From Drosophila pseudoobscura (Eukaryota > Arthropoda > Insecta > Diptera > Drosophilidae), in NCBI RefSeq assembly GCF_009870125.1, contig NC_046680.1:12667501-12731500 (forward strand): 64,000 bases of DNA, written 5' to 3'. A program made the position numbers and the translations under genes. The notes below the pieces were generated by a model that was not told where the DNA came from, did not search any database, and saw nothing but the letters and a program-made list of their open reading frames with translations. This document shows positions 14,501 through 26,574 of the stretch, piece by piece (positions within the stretch are counted from its first letter, which is position 1; each line of letters starts with the position of its first letter).

Positions 14501-17500
14501 TAATTGCGGATGCCGAGTAGCATAGAGGACGTTTTCTCGACTTTTCCAGATGTACATTAAATTGCTAAATGAAATGGAAATTAATCTAATTCCCGACCGA
14601 ACAGGCAACAGGAGCCGAACACGGGAAACCTTTTATGAAGGATAACTCGGCGGAATGTAATTAATCAAGCGGAAAGAACGGCAGCAGGGATCCCATGGGG
14701 GGGAGGGGGGCGGCCTTCGTATTTATGTGGTTCCCGTAAATATTGTGATACTGTTCGCTACCTCTTCTCCAGCTGTTGCTGCTGCTGATGCTGCTGCTGC
14801 AGTCTTGAGCCATCAACACAGATATGCACTTGCACCACTTGCCCCCCTGCCACTGCCCCAAAAATAGTCGCACGTCCTGCCTTGCCTGGCCCTGGCTGGT
14901 TGGTGCCCCATCAAAGTGCACTCTGCTGACAACTGCCAGCTACTTATGCATGTTCCTGCCACTGACAAGGCAGTCAGCAGTCCTGCGACAACAGAGGTGG
15001 GGTCTATAAGGGGATACAAAATCTCTCACAGGGTCGACAAGAGGGGGCTGGGGCATAGATGGGGCATGAATGGGGCAGGAGACATGCAAATGTTGCATTT
15101 CATGCACAAGGCAACGACAAAAGGTGTTAAGAAAGCCATTTCGCCTGCTAATGAGTGCCGACGATGTCTCTGTCTCTACGTGTGTGTGTGTGTTTTTTTG
15201 CCTCTCTATCACTCTTGCTCTAACCCTGTGTCTGTGGGCGTGTCTGTGTACCCGTGAGTCCTTGCCGCCTGCCAAGACTTGCGCCTGAGCTGAAGAGCAA
15301 ACAAAAATGTTTTCATGTTTGGGCTTGTCAACAGATTTACCCCGCCCCCCATGCCATTCCACGCCCCCTGTTTTGTGGGTGTGAAGAAGCATTTTGCTTA
15401 ATTAGTTACAAACAGCTGAAACGGAGAGACAAACGTACAATGACCAGAAGCCTGGGACGATATGGTGGCCCATTCCCTTTCCCTTTGGAAAGTATCCATC
15501 TCTGGTCGGGTTAACGCTGTCTTAACGGCTTCGACAAATGTTTGCAAATGTCTCAGCGATGTCTCTGGTGTGGGCAGGCAGGCGGCCCCTGTCAAGCAGT
15601 GGAAGGGATTATCCGATGAACTTTTTATGTCCCCAGCATACTTATAAGGGAGGAATGTTTAGGGTGGGGACATTGTGATAGTTTTACCTAAGTTTTCCGC
15701 CATGAGAGTTAATTGCATTTCCTTGTATCCTACTCCGTCGCACAGAGAAACTCAAAATGCTGGACATCACCCGCGATAAGCCCGTGAAGGTGGCCGTCAA
15801 AGTGGCCGTGCCCGTGAGGGATCACCCCAAGGTGAGTGAGAGCCAATAGATGGGAGAAGGAAGGAGAAGTCTGATTACTGACGCCAGGAACATTTCGTTT
15901 ATTTTCTAGTTTAATTTCGTTGGCAAACTGCTGGGACCCAAGGGCAATTCGATGAAGCGCCTCCAGGAGGACACCATGTGCAAGATGGCCGTGCTGGGCC
16001 GCGGGTCGATGCGCGACCGGCGGAAGGAGGAGGACCTGCGCGCCAGCGGCGACAATCGGTATGCCCATCTCTTCGAGGACCTGCACGTGGAGATATCGAC
16101 GTTCGCCGCCCCAGCCGAGGCCCATGCCCGCATCGCCTATGCCCTGGCGGAAGTGCGTCGGTTTCTGGTTCCGGTGAGTAGTGGACCCTGACCCTTTTAT
16201 TTCGGAGGGACTCAGGGGCTTTGCTTTCCTTTGGTTCCCTTTGTTTGTCTGTAATACCCATTAATGATTAAAGTTTCCCCAGTACCCGGGGCAGGCAAAT
16301 GAACATCTTAAAGTTTTGTCGAGCACGGAACTTAATGTTATGGCAAAGGCGCTTTCCGAGGCAGTAGCAGGATGCACGGAGGAGCACGATTGCTCCAAGG
16401 TTGCTCTAGTTATCGACGACAGCTTCCGTGTTGTCGTGTCCTCCTGCCATACAGCGAGAATTCGCCGTTTCTCTCTCTCTGTCCTTGTCTATCTACCGCT
16501 ATCTCTCCTCCTCTCACTGACTAAATTGCATTGCGCTGTAATTACATTTCCCACACCAGCCCCACCCCCTCAGCCCCAGCAAGTGCTTGGCGGCTGCCTG
16601 GACCACTACCATTCGCCTGCCTCACGGCACGCGCTGCACAAACTTGCCTGGCATCTTCCTCCGTCCATTGTGTGGCTCTCGACACGCCATCGCCATCGCG
16701 CACTCCCTTAGTGTGTGTGTGTGTGTGTGTGTGGGGGAGGGTTCTCTCTCACGCTCTCTCTCCTTCTCTCTGGCACCAGATCCACTTGAGACACAAATGT
16801 TAACCGTTTACTATCTATATCCAGCAGGCCACGTTCTGGGCATTATCCTCACTCGCCTGGCGAGCGCATACTATATTTATATCTTCTTTAAGATGCAAGA
16901 TGCAAGTGGTAGGTGGACATGAAGCAATTTAAAATGGGTTCCAGGACATCTATACAAGGAGCTTGCAATTTATCAGAGAATTTCAAATGAGCAGTATAGA
17001 GTACAACTGGTTGTACGAGTTATCTTTAATCTTTAATCGAATTATAATTAAACTCTTCTCTTATCTGGCTTATTTTATAGTGGGAATGAGTAGTAATCGA
17101 ATAGTCTTACACACCGGCACCAAATCTTTGCACTCAGAGAAAAAATAGGATCGTCACCATGTTAGAAGTTAGATAGAACTAATCTAAATAGAAAAAACTC
17201 ATTCAAGTAAATATATACATATATATTTAATTTGTTGGAAATTTATTGAATCTAAATCCGACCGAATTCCAACCGATTGAGTTGGATTCGCAATAAGTCT
17301 GTGGATTCACCGAATACGGGAGTCTTTCCACTGACATTAATTCGTTTTAACATAAACCAGTTCTGCTGCCAGTGATAGCACTGTCCAATAAATTTCTACT
17401 GCTAACTCAATCGGGGATGTCAAAGATTGCCAAACCAACACTGTTCTAATTAGGTCTGTGTAGTAATTTCATATGCAATACAAAATATTAATGTCTGGGT

Positions 17501-20151
17501 GCTTTGATACATAACATTCACTTGTAATGCTCATAATGTGTGAAAATCGCTTCTTGCTTGGGGAAAGATGAGGGGTTATTAGATTAAATAACACCTGACA
17601 GGCCAACAAATATGAAGTATCCTAAAGACAACTGTCGAATGGGATAGATGAGGTCTTCACAGGGTACTGTACCCTGAAAGTAAGCTGCCGTTGTTTATAA
17701 TTGTGTGTGTGCTCTCTAATCTCCAGCTTTGATCTGTATTCTCCCTCAAAATTCAATTCTCACCTCGCACATGCCTAAGCTGCGGCATTGCTTTGAGCCA
17801 GGGCTTAACCATCTTGCCACCATCTGTAAGGGGCTTGGGGGAGGGGGGCTGTGGTTGAGGGTAATCTAATATATTGACATCCTGGCCAACCTTTGACTGG
17901 CAGCTGTCGGCACCATAAAAAACTGTCTCCTGCTGCTGGTCTCTCGCATCTCCCCCCTGAGTTATTCCGATCTGATTACACACGACGAAAATTTGCATAG
18001 AAATTATTTGATATCTCAAAAAAGAGGGAGAAACAAAGCCGAAGAGAAACTGTTTCAATTTAGATAAATTGCTGGGGTTTCACCGAGCTGCGTGTGTGTG
18101 TGAGTGTGTGTGTGTGTCAGAGGTAGGACAGGATTGTGGAGTGTCTAACCAAATCTCATCTGCGACATATTTAAGCCTCGCTCACCTGGCTGGAAATTGT
18201 TTATGGCGTCTGCAATCGCGATTTATGTGTGCCGCGGAGGGAGGGAGGGAGAGTCCCATAAAATGTTGCCATGCGTGTCACTTCTTTGGGGATTGAAAAA
18301 GGGGGGGAGAGGGTGGAGTAGAGTGGTGAGAGTATGTTGCATCCGATTCAGTGCTAAATCTAGAGATACTCATAAGCAAGTCAACTGGTTAATGGAATGT
18401 GTATCCATCCACTCGACTCGCCTCGACTCGACTGCCAACCGGCGGGTGTGTATCCCAGAGGTGACCTGCAGTGCCAGGCCCGCCCATTTAATTGCATTAA
18501 GCACTCCCAGATATGTGCGTCTGCCTCGACGCGCACGCATCCTGCGGGCAGGAGAGGCATTGCCTGGAGGCGGGGGTCGCCTGTGCCTGGTTCGCTCTTG
18601 GAAAACTTTTAATTGACATCCAATAAAATTCGCATTTATTACGAGAGACAGTGGGAGAATCTCAAAGAGATTGAGAGAGAGAATGAGAAAAGCGAGAATT
18701 AAATTTAATTGCTCCGCAGAGGTGTGCTCCATGGCTAATCCCAGTGCCACTCCCATTTGATATACTTCTGTGTCCCGCAGGACTACCACGATGATATCCG
18801 CCAGGAGCAGATGTGGGAGATGCAGGCGCTCACGTCCACGCCGGGTCTGGCCACGCACCTGGACGACTCCCAGAGCCCCACCACCAGCACCAGCACGGGC
18901 ACGGGCACGGGTACGGGCACGAATCCCAATCCGAGTGTCGTCAACACCTGCCGTGGTCTTGCCGGTGGCCTGGCGGACATGGACACATCGAACGATGACA
19001 AATCGGACAATGACATCAGTGGCATGGACTGCCTCTCACCGGACAAGCTAGACTGTTCCCCTGCCTGCGGCAGCATCAGCATCACCACCACCACCGAGCA
19101 TGCCCACAGCCATGCCCATGCCCATCCCCACCAGCACCACCATCATCACCATCATCACGGACATCCCCACGCCCACGCCCAGCCGTCACACTTCCACCAG
19201 CTTCTGCAGCAGGCCCACGGCGGAGCCAGTGCAGCGGCAGCGGCAGCCTGCGGGGAGCATCTGTCCGGACAGGCCACTCCGGCAGCGGCAGCGGCACGTA
19301 AGTCCGGATTGGAGGAAGAATTGGTCTTGGTATTGGGATGAATAATGGGGAATTATTGTTTCCGATTGGGGAGCTTCCCTTGGTCTTGGTCCCCATCCCA
19401 GGACAATTTCTTTCCCATCCTCTCAGTAATCTTCAAGCTGTCACTCACGCCCACATTACCCCCCCTATCTGCACCCACAGTGCACACCACAGCCATGGCA
19501 GTGGCGCTGCAGCACCAGCTAACAGCAGCTGGAATCGGAGGACTTCTGAAGCCGGCGGCCGGGGTTGGTGCAACAATGGCCGGGCTGCCTACCACGCAGG
19601 CGAGTGCCGCGGCCCTGCAGCTGCCCAACTGCGCAGACGGAGAGGCAGCCACATCCACACTGACGCTGCTGGAGCCGCCTGGCTCAGCTCTCCTCCATCC
19701 CGCACTGCGCAACGTCAAGACCATCAACATAGGTGAGTGACCAGCTCCATTTGCAGCTTCCGTTCGCCCCCCGTTTCCCCAAAGGCTAATCCCGATTCGG
19801 CTCTTGGCAGGTGGCGGCCTGGGACGCAAGCGTCCGTTGTTGGGCGTTCCCCGTACTGGCATGAATCCCACCAAACGAACGGTGATGAGTCTGCTGGCCA
19901 GAGCCAAGAATTCGCAGGCATTGCACTCGGTTCGACAGCCTGTGGTGACAGCATCCAGCTATGCAGAGTGAGTGCACCCTTCCCCTTCCAGCCCCGCCCC
20001 CATCCCAGAGTTCCACATCGAATGACTCCCTTGCAGGCCCTTGCAGATGCTGGCCTCGCCCTTCATCATTCCGCACCACCAGGCCGTCGACCAGCACCAG
20101 CACCAGCCCCTCCTGGCGCTGTCCAAGGAGAGTCTCGCCCAAGGCGTCTAA
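11450..20151 (+). CDS. STAR/Quaking-related KH-domain RNA-binding protein
   Basis: Seven coding exons join in phase: 11450-11504, 15746-15831, 15910-16173, 18781-19297, 19481-19732, 19811-19967, 20037-20151, giving 481 residues. The KH domain is at about residues 30-135, with the GPKG loop at 56-59 and the STAR-type run [15 protein letters not shown]2-like segment (YHDDIRQEQ) follows at 136-145. Family members bind bipartite UAA-type RNA and control splicing, usually in the nucleus. The tail is Ser/Thr/Gly-rich with a TG repeat (about 175-181), a histidine-rich run (242-275) and Ala-rich parts. The first exon (18 codons, start in caaaagATGG, 3' splice site just upstream) encodes no QUA1 dimerisation helix pair, which the family normally has. 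Phases fit without further exons, but a missed exon in the 4.2 kb intron is possible. Closest D. melanogaster relative may be CG10384; this was not checked. Exons 2-7 are secure, exon 1 moderate. Confidence 0.85.
16283..16456 (+). pseudogene. Protein-like fragment inside a KH-gene intron, weakly Tad3/ADAT3-like
   Basis: A 3' splice-like site (tttccccag) at 16282 opens a frame with good codon quality for about 58 residues. It starts [12 protein letters not shown] and continues through ALSEAVAGC to [19 protein letters not shown] tyrosine/tryptophan-proline start, an alpha-helical stretch and a V-x-V-D-x-x-x-x-V-V strand recall the part of Tad3/ADAT3 (tRNA adenosine deaminase accessory subunit) before its deaminase core. 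No zinc ligands follow and the frame then runs into pyrimidine-rich repeats. It is in phase with the preceding KH exon, so it might instead be an alternative terminal exon. The identity is a guess. Confidence 0.25.
16711..16733. repeat. (GT)n microsatellite
   Basis: An uninterrupted GT run within the intron, directly followed by a G-run and CT-rich sequence. Confidence 0.9.
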
Positions 20152-22038
20152 CCCAGTGACCTCCTCCAGCTGCGGCTGCCCACTGACCACGGTCCCAGTC
20201 CATCCCGACCGCCTTCGATGTGCCCCGCCTCCTTCTTTTAAAGAGACCTTGAGGATGGAACCCATTAATCTTTGCGTAGTTGATGCACACACCGCATTGA
20301 ATGTATACCCGTACACGAATGCATACCCGTACTCGTACAGACGTACGACTATACCGATCTTTAGGGACTAACTGTGAACTTATACGAGAACGAGCTGTGT
20401 CGCGTCTACAGTGCACACTCGTGCCCGTGCCACACGATTTTATTTTTTACTGATAATAAACGGAGCGAATATTTTCAATGCGATGTTTTATTTCCACAGA
20501 AGAAAATGAAAGGAAAAAACCAAAAACAAAAATTCAAAAGAAATGTTAAATTTAATGGAATAAAGTTTAAAAACAAATTGAAACCTAAAATTAGTGTCAA
20601 ATTAAAGAGAATTAAAGAGAGCAACTTCAATAGAAATAAAATGTAAACGCAATTACTTTAAACAAATTACTTTAACTAAATATACACACAAATACGAATG
20701 CGAATGCGAATACGAATGCGAATTCGAGTACCGAACACACAAGTACCATACAACAATACTTATATACAATACAAGCAAACACATACATATACATATACAG
20801 ATATATACAACTATATAGTATGTGTGTGCGTGTGTACTTAAATCTACATAAACTAAGATTAAACCGAACAAAACTACTAAATTAATGAGATAATAATTTT
20901 AAAGAGTTTTAACAGCAAAATGTTTAACAAAGCAAAGACAAAGTCAAAGATACTCGTAAATGGTATTATATAAAGTAGACAGACCCCGATCAGAGAGATC
21001 CCACCGCCTTCAGCTTACTTTGCCTGATTGATTGATTGATTGATTGAATAGTCCTAGCCCCCACTCAGCCCAGAGCTTGTGCTAGATATGATAGATAGTT
21101 CGGTTTCAGTTCGAGAACGGAAAGTTTCGGCACATCGAAAGCAGCGATTACCTACAGAGTTATATTTTGTTCAGGTTACGAGTATACATACAGATAGGAA
21201 AGATAGGAAACCGACAGGATAGCGCTTTTGTCTGAGCCTAGCTAGATTTTTCCCATCCATCCCCACACTATATTTTATATCTAAATAATGAACTTATGTT
21301 CCACACTAAGGGAATTTGATCGGACTCGTTTCTACAATATGTTGCACTTTAAGAATTACGTACGTATATGTATGTCCCTTTCCCGGAACTCCACCAGCTA
21401 AAGATTTACACTTGGATGAGAAGCAAGGATAAGCACATACATAGTACATACTATACATAGCGATAACCGATATACATACCATACAAGCAAGCATTAATCG
21501 ATAAATGTTCAAAAAAGTTTAATCAAAAGGAAACATAACGAAACGAAACGAAACGAATATTTACAAGCGTAAAATAAACGTAAAAATACAGTAAATTATT
21601 GATGTTGAATGAAAGCAAATCCGTGTAAGGTCCTACTCATATCCTATCCACATGCCATTACGTGTAGATGTCTATTATGCAACTTAAATTAAATAACTAA
21701 ACAAAGTCTTAAATGGCACACAGGCGAACTCAATGTGAGAAAGTGCAGCCAATTCCACGACACCACCACCACCACACAGCTTCGAGCTATTCACAAATAA
21801 ATTGCAATATTTTAAAAATACAAATCCAAGGAGTTTTACTTGAAGAACTGAACTGTTAAAGAATATCATTTATTCTAAATCAATCCGACTCTGAAGCTGC
21901 GATCATTTGACTACACATTTCCAGTTGTTTCCTTTTTTTTAACACAGACAACAGTAGAGGGAAGACGGGAAGGATGAAACATTAAGCGCATACTTCATAT
22001 TTTGTTCGCATTTGCATTTATCCTAGATGCTGCTACGT
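20152..22038 (+). other. 3' UTR of the KH gene and intergenic spacer
   Basis: AT-rich DNA between two convergent genes. Possible polyadenylation signals for the KH gene lie at 20455 (AATAAA) and 21573 (AATAAA), so a short and a 1.4 kb 3' UTR are both possible. It contains an ATTGATTG repeat near 21026-21047. No coding frame is convincing. Confidence 0.6.
20455..20460 (+). terminator. Polyadenylation signal candidate (AATAAA), KH gene
   Basis: This is the first AATAAA downstream of the stop at 20151, about 300 bases into the 3' UTR. Confidence 0.5.
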
Positions 22039-25000
22039 TTAGTAAAAAGTCTCCAGCTCCAGCCAGCTTCCAGGGAATCGCCTGAGGAGGTATCGCCGGG
22101 CAGTTTCGAGGAAAGCTAGCAACGAGACCAGAGGCCATATGTACCACCAGAAGAAGACCAATCTGCAAAGAGAACCAATGAGGGGCAGCCGGAGGCAGGA
22201 GGAAGACGAACGCACTCTGTGCCCCCAACCAGACGGAGGCAGTGGGGAAAATCCACGTGAGGCACGAGCACGCAAATGCAAATCAAATAAACGATGGCCA
22301 GGTTCAGGCAAATGTTGGAAAATCCATGACTTAGCAGATTGGCACGTCCGGTCCTGGTCAACATTAGATTGGTGCACTGCATCGCAGCGAGGGTCATCAG
22401 GCAAATGGCGGATACTTGACAGTCCAAGCGCTGGCGAGACTTCGGACTCTGCAGGAAATATCGAAGATTGTTAAATATAATATGATTCACTTGTACTTGG
22501 CGTAAGCTTTACCCATTCCTGGCCATACGAATCAGTTATGTCTGTGACCGTTTCGTCATACCACTTAAAATTGAGGCCGACCAAAGTTCTGGGCAGGAAG
22601 CCGTTGCGGGCCATAAACAGGAAGTACATGATAAAGACAGCCGCAGCCTCGATGATACCCACCAGGATGCAGGATACAAAGAGCAAGCTAAGCGCGGGAT
22701 ATTCGTGTGCAAGGACAAGGCTGATGAGAACCAGTACTTACCGTCTATTCAGCAGGAAGTCGTCGAAGATCTTGGGCTTCTGCTTCATCAGCTTCTCCTC
22801 GGCCCTCTCGAAGAGCAGGGTCAGGCCAGGCAGCTGTGTAAAGGAGTCTGTTCAATCAGATAGCCCTTCCTCTCAGGGAATTCTCACCAAGTTCACGAAT
22901 ATAGATATGATAAACACTTGCATGACGAATATGCGTAGTGGGATCTTGACCAGGAAGAAGGACACGTGCACCAGGATCAGGGCCGTGTTTGTGGCCAGAC
23001 AGTAGGCCAGTGCCTTCTTCGTGTTTTCGAACAGCAGGCGACTCACCTCGATGGCAGCCACTAGCTTAGAGAAGGGGCTGTCCGTCAGGAGGATGTCGGC
23101 GCCGAAGTGGCTCGTGGTCGAGCAGCCAGACTTGGCCACCCCCACATGGGCGCGTCGCAGGGCGGGCGTGTCGTGCACGGAGTATCCCATGACGGTGACC
23201 ACGGCACCCAGCCGCTGGCAGGTCTCAACTATCATGTGGTTCTGCTCCACGTTAACCATTGCGAATACCAACTGGGGGTGGGCGAGTAGGAGCTGCTCCA
23301 CCTTCCATCGCTGGTGGTGCATCTTGTGCTCCACGTACTCATCCATGCTGACGACAGCAGCACTGACTTGGTGGCGCTTCATCGACGAGTCAGGGATGTC
23401 GACGCCGTCACTTGTAGGTGGTGCAATTATGCCCACGCTCATGGCCAGGGCACGGGCGAAGGTGGCCTTGGCACGGGTAATGATCACCAGCTTGACGCCA
23501 GCGGAGCGACACTTGAACACGCTTTGTGCGATGTTCGCGTGGGGCGGATTGTGGGTGGCGATCAAGCCAAGGAACCTCAGTGAAAATATGTTCACGGACA
23601 GGAAATCCCTGTACCTGCCTGGAGTGCTGTCACGGCCCAAGTTTACTTGGCAAAAGCGGCGGCGCTCCACGTCAGAGAGGATCTCCTTGTAGGCGAAGGC
23701 GCGAACATGCCGTCCCGCCTCCATCAGCCTGGTGGACAGATTTCCAATGGTTTGCTTGAGCGGCTCGTCCAGCAGCAGCTCCTCGTCACTCACCGCGTAG
23801 GTCGAGCAGTGGCTGAGTACCACGTCAGCGTATCCCTTCATCAGGAGGATGTGGCGCGACCCGCCGTTCTCGAGCCGGATCTTGTGCACTGTCACGTGGA
23901 CGTGGTCGATGCTGTTGTAGCTCAAGTTGGCCACCTTCTCGTGGTCGCAACGCAGCTGGTCCACGTTGGGAATTAAGGTGAGACCGAACTTGAGCAGAGC
24001 ACTGTCATAGCTGCTCCCGTAGATGCTCTTCTTTTCCACGGGCACTCCTACCGAGCCCGGACAGAACACTGCATCGTTGCACAGCAGCGAGGATCGGATG
24101 AGCTCTATGAATCGCGGCCCCACCTCCTCTAGGTTTAGGTTCTGCACCCGCAGCAGATCCGCATCCACGAATATCTCCGACACACGCATCTGCTGCATGG
24201 TCATTGTGCCCCTCATGTCCGCGCAGATCACTGTGGACAGCCCCAAAGTGCTGACTGCCTCCAGGTTCCGCACGTAGTATTCCTTCTCCTTTAGAATCCT
24301 CTGCGTCCGCACCAGACCCAGGTACAGGAGGCTGGGCAAGAAGAGCGGGATCAGGGCAATCGCCAGGCACGTGTTCACTTGGGACGTGGTAATCATGGAC
24401 TGTTTGTCCGCCGATAAGGTGAACAGCACCAAGAAGAACAGAAAAATACCCAACACGATCGCGTAGTAGGTTACCTATTAGTAGATAAGTGGAAAGGAAC
24501 TTATCGGAAAGCCTTTCATATACCCAAAAACCCACCTGCTGAAGATGCTTTCCCACTCGGCTGGGCGGACGTCTCTCCATGCTGAGGCGTGCCATGACCC
24601 CGACCTCTGAGGCATCACCGCAGGCAATGGCCAGTCCCAGACCATAGCCCTGCGTTGCGTGGCTGCAGCCAAAACCCACGTTTCTGGAGTCCCACTTGGA
24701 CAAAAGCTTGCCGGTCATTTCTCACTTATTTTATTTTCTAAATTCAATAATGTTGGATACAGAGAGCTGTCAAGCGACTGGGACTACTACGTCAGGGCGC
24801 CTGGGCACCCCTTCCCTCACCAGATGATTGATCTCCACGGGACGGGAGAGCCCCGTGAGGGCCACGTTGTTGACCTCCAGGCCGATGGAGCTAAAAAAGC
24901 GCAAATCAGCTGGCAGTCGCTGTCCGTAGGCTATCGGCAGGACGTCGCCCTGAACCACGTTCTCGGATAGGATGACCTGCTTCTCCCCGTCCCGAATTAC

Positions 25001-25590
25001 AGTGCAGTACATGGGCATCAGATCCTCGAAAGCCTCTACCACCGCAGAATCGTCGTTCCGCTGCAGAAGAATCATCCCTGCCGATAGAAGCAAAATTAGG
25101 AGTATAAATATGCCCGCTATCAGGTACTCCGGGTCGACGTTCGTGGTTGGGTGACGCTCGACCTCGCCGTGGTGCAAGACGAAGCAGATCGACGCAATCA
25201 GCAGGATGATGATCGCCAAGCACCAGAAGCAGTTGTCCAAGAGTTTCCACAAAGGCGAATTCAGCTGGGCAGGCAAGCAAAATGTGTTCTTTCCGTTCCG
25301 GGCCAGGCGCTGCTCCGCCACTTCTTCGCTCAGGCCCTGTCAAGGATTACGGATGAGTTTAAGCTTCTCTCTCCCTGATACCCCGATACTGATGTCTTAG
25401 GGCTCACCAGAGAAGGATTCGTTTCCAGCCTAGAGCAGAGCTCCTCGAAGGGCCAGACATGCAGATGCCCAGAAAAGTACTCCAGCCACAGCTCGTTTTC
25501 GGTTTTCGTTTCTTCCTTCTTGAATTGTCCATTTCCTTCGCCCTCTCGATTCCACTTCCATTTCCAGTTCATCCTTTTCAGGCGTTCCAT
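22039..25590 (-). CDS. Na,K-ATPase alpha-like protein, catalytically degenerate (pseudo-pump)
   Basis: Eight exons join in phase on the minus strand: 25590-25408, 25336-24821, 24694-24536, 24474-22888, 22833-22742, 22687-22513, 22448-22216, 22162-22039, giving 1022 residues, the usual alpha length. It is collinear with Na,K-ATPase alpha from the actuator domain to the C-terminal ETFY (ETYY in true pumps). Catalytic motifs are altered: TGES reads TGLS (Leu224), DKTGT reads DMRGT (Asp372 kept), TGD reads TRA (619-621), GDGVND reads GYSVHD (716-721). Ion-site acids are lost: PEGL of M4 reads PLFL, the M5 Glu is Leu785, M6 Asps are Ser810 and Asn814. The beta-subunit contact SYGQEW is kept (899-904). 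The N-terminus is unusually Trp/Lys-rich. It cannot pump in the known way; a regulatory or beta-binding role is inference. D. melanogaster CG3701 may be the orthologue (unchecked). The acceptor at 24694 is the least certain junction. Confidence 0.9.
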
Positions 25591-26214
25591 ATTTACGGGA
25601 AATGCTAGGCAATTCGAAGCCGATTGTGTTTCTAGCGTGTAGAACAGGAACGGCCGTAAATAGCCGTTCGCACATAAAATCGACTGTCACCCGGACAGCC
25701 CCGGGACTTTGTACACATTAGGGGTCATAACGCGACGAAAAACAATCTGAAATGCACCTCTGGGAGCCTCTATTGATATGGGCCGACTTTGGGCAAACAA
25801 TTGGGCCCACAGGCTCCGATGCCATCGAGTCGCGAAAGCAGGGGAATGCGCACTTTATGGCCTCGTTTAATAAGTCATCAAATTTCATTGCTGCGAAGTA
25901 AAACACAGATAAAACATGCATTTGCATATAAATATTTATGTGTTGCGGAGTCGTCAAGAAAGTGGGGTAGGTAGGTCTTGTCTGTGCGTGTCTTTACGAC
26001 AAGTGCAAATTGGTTTCTTCAATGGAAATTTTTCAGTCTTGCTGTAATCCAACTTATTTGTGGTATAAAAGAGATTCAAAAACCGGATGAAGAACTATGT
26101 ACATCTAGATCAAATATTGAGGAAAATGTTCGTATCCCAGGCTCTAATAAATGCAGAAACTAGTCAGTCTTTAATTTAAAGCTATTTCAACGATATTGTG
26201 CAATTGGTCTTCTT

Positions 26215-26330
26215 ACATATGTATGTACATATGTACATGTATGTACATATGTAGACCAAAAATAGGTATCGCGATCGAGATATACATATGTATGTATGTA
26301 CATACATACACACATACATACATATATACG
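26215..26330. repeat. Palindromic ATGTACAT/CATACATA microsatellite cluster
   Basis: Two blocks of alternating catatgtatgtacat-type sequence, each able to pair with itself. Similar clusters recur at 8840-8880, 55255-55310 and 63939-63963. Confidence 0.8.
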
Positions 26331-26574
26331 AATAGAAGCATATGCATGAATATTTCAAAAACATTTCCATCCGAGAAAATATACATAATTATTAATTACA
26401 ATTAGAACCGAATTTTAACATTATTGAAGGAAATAGGGTATACAAATGTACATGCTCCGGTTGATAAGCAACAAGTCTTCAAATACCAGGAATATTTTTT
26501 TTCTTGACATTTTTTTTAACCTTGTTTTAGACAAAATACAAAAGAATAGGAATACTTAAAAGTAGTTTATCGGG

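Larger units (their letters stand above)
16174..18780 (+). other. Large intron of the KH gene
   Basis: It runs from donor ccg/gtgagt to acceptor tgtcccgcag. Besides the protein-like fragment at 16283 it holds a GT run at 16711-16733, CT/GT-rich stretches near 18090-18120 and otherwise AT-rich sequence with no further exon candidates I can support. Confidence 0.7.

Noticed and set aside
23021-23976. Plus-strand frames opposite the pseudo-pump (up to 223 codons)
   Set aside because: They are shadows of the GC-rich minus-strand coding exon.
22039-25590. Treating the ATPase-like gene as a dead pseudogene
   Set aside because: All eight exons join in phase over 1022 codons with no stop or frameshift and keep the fold and beta-contact motif.
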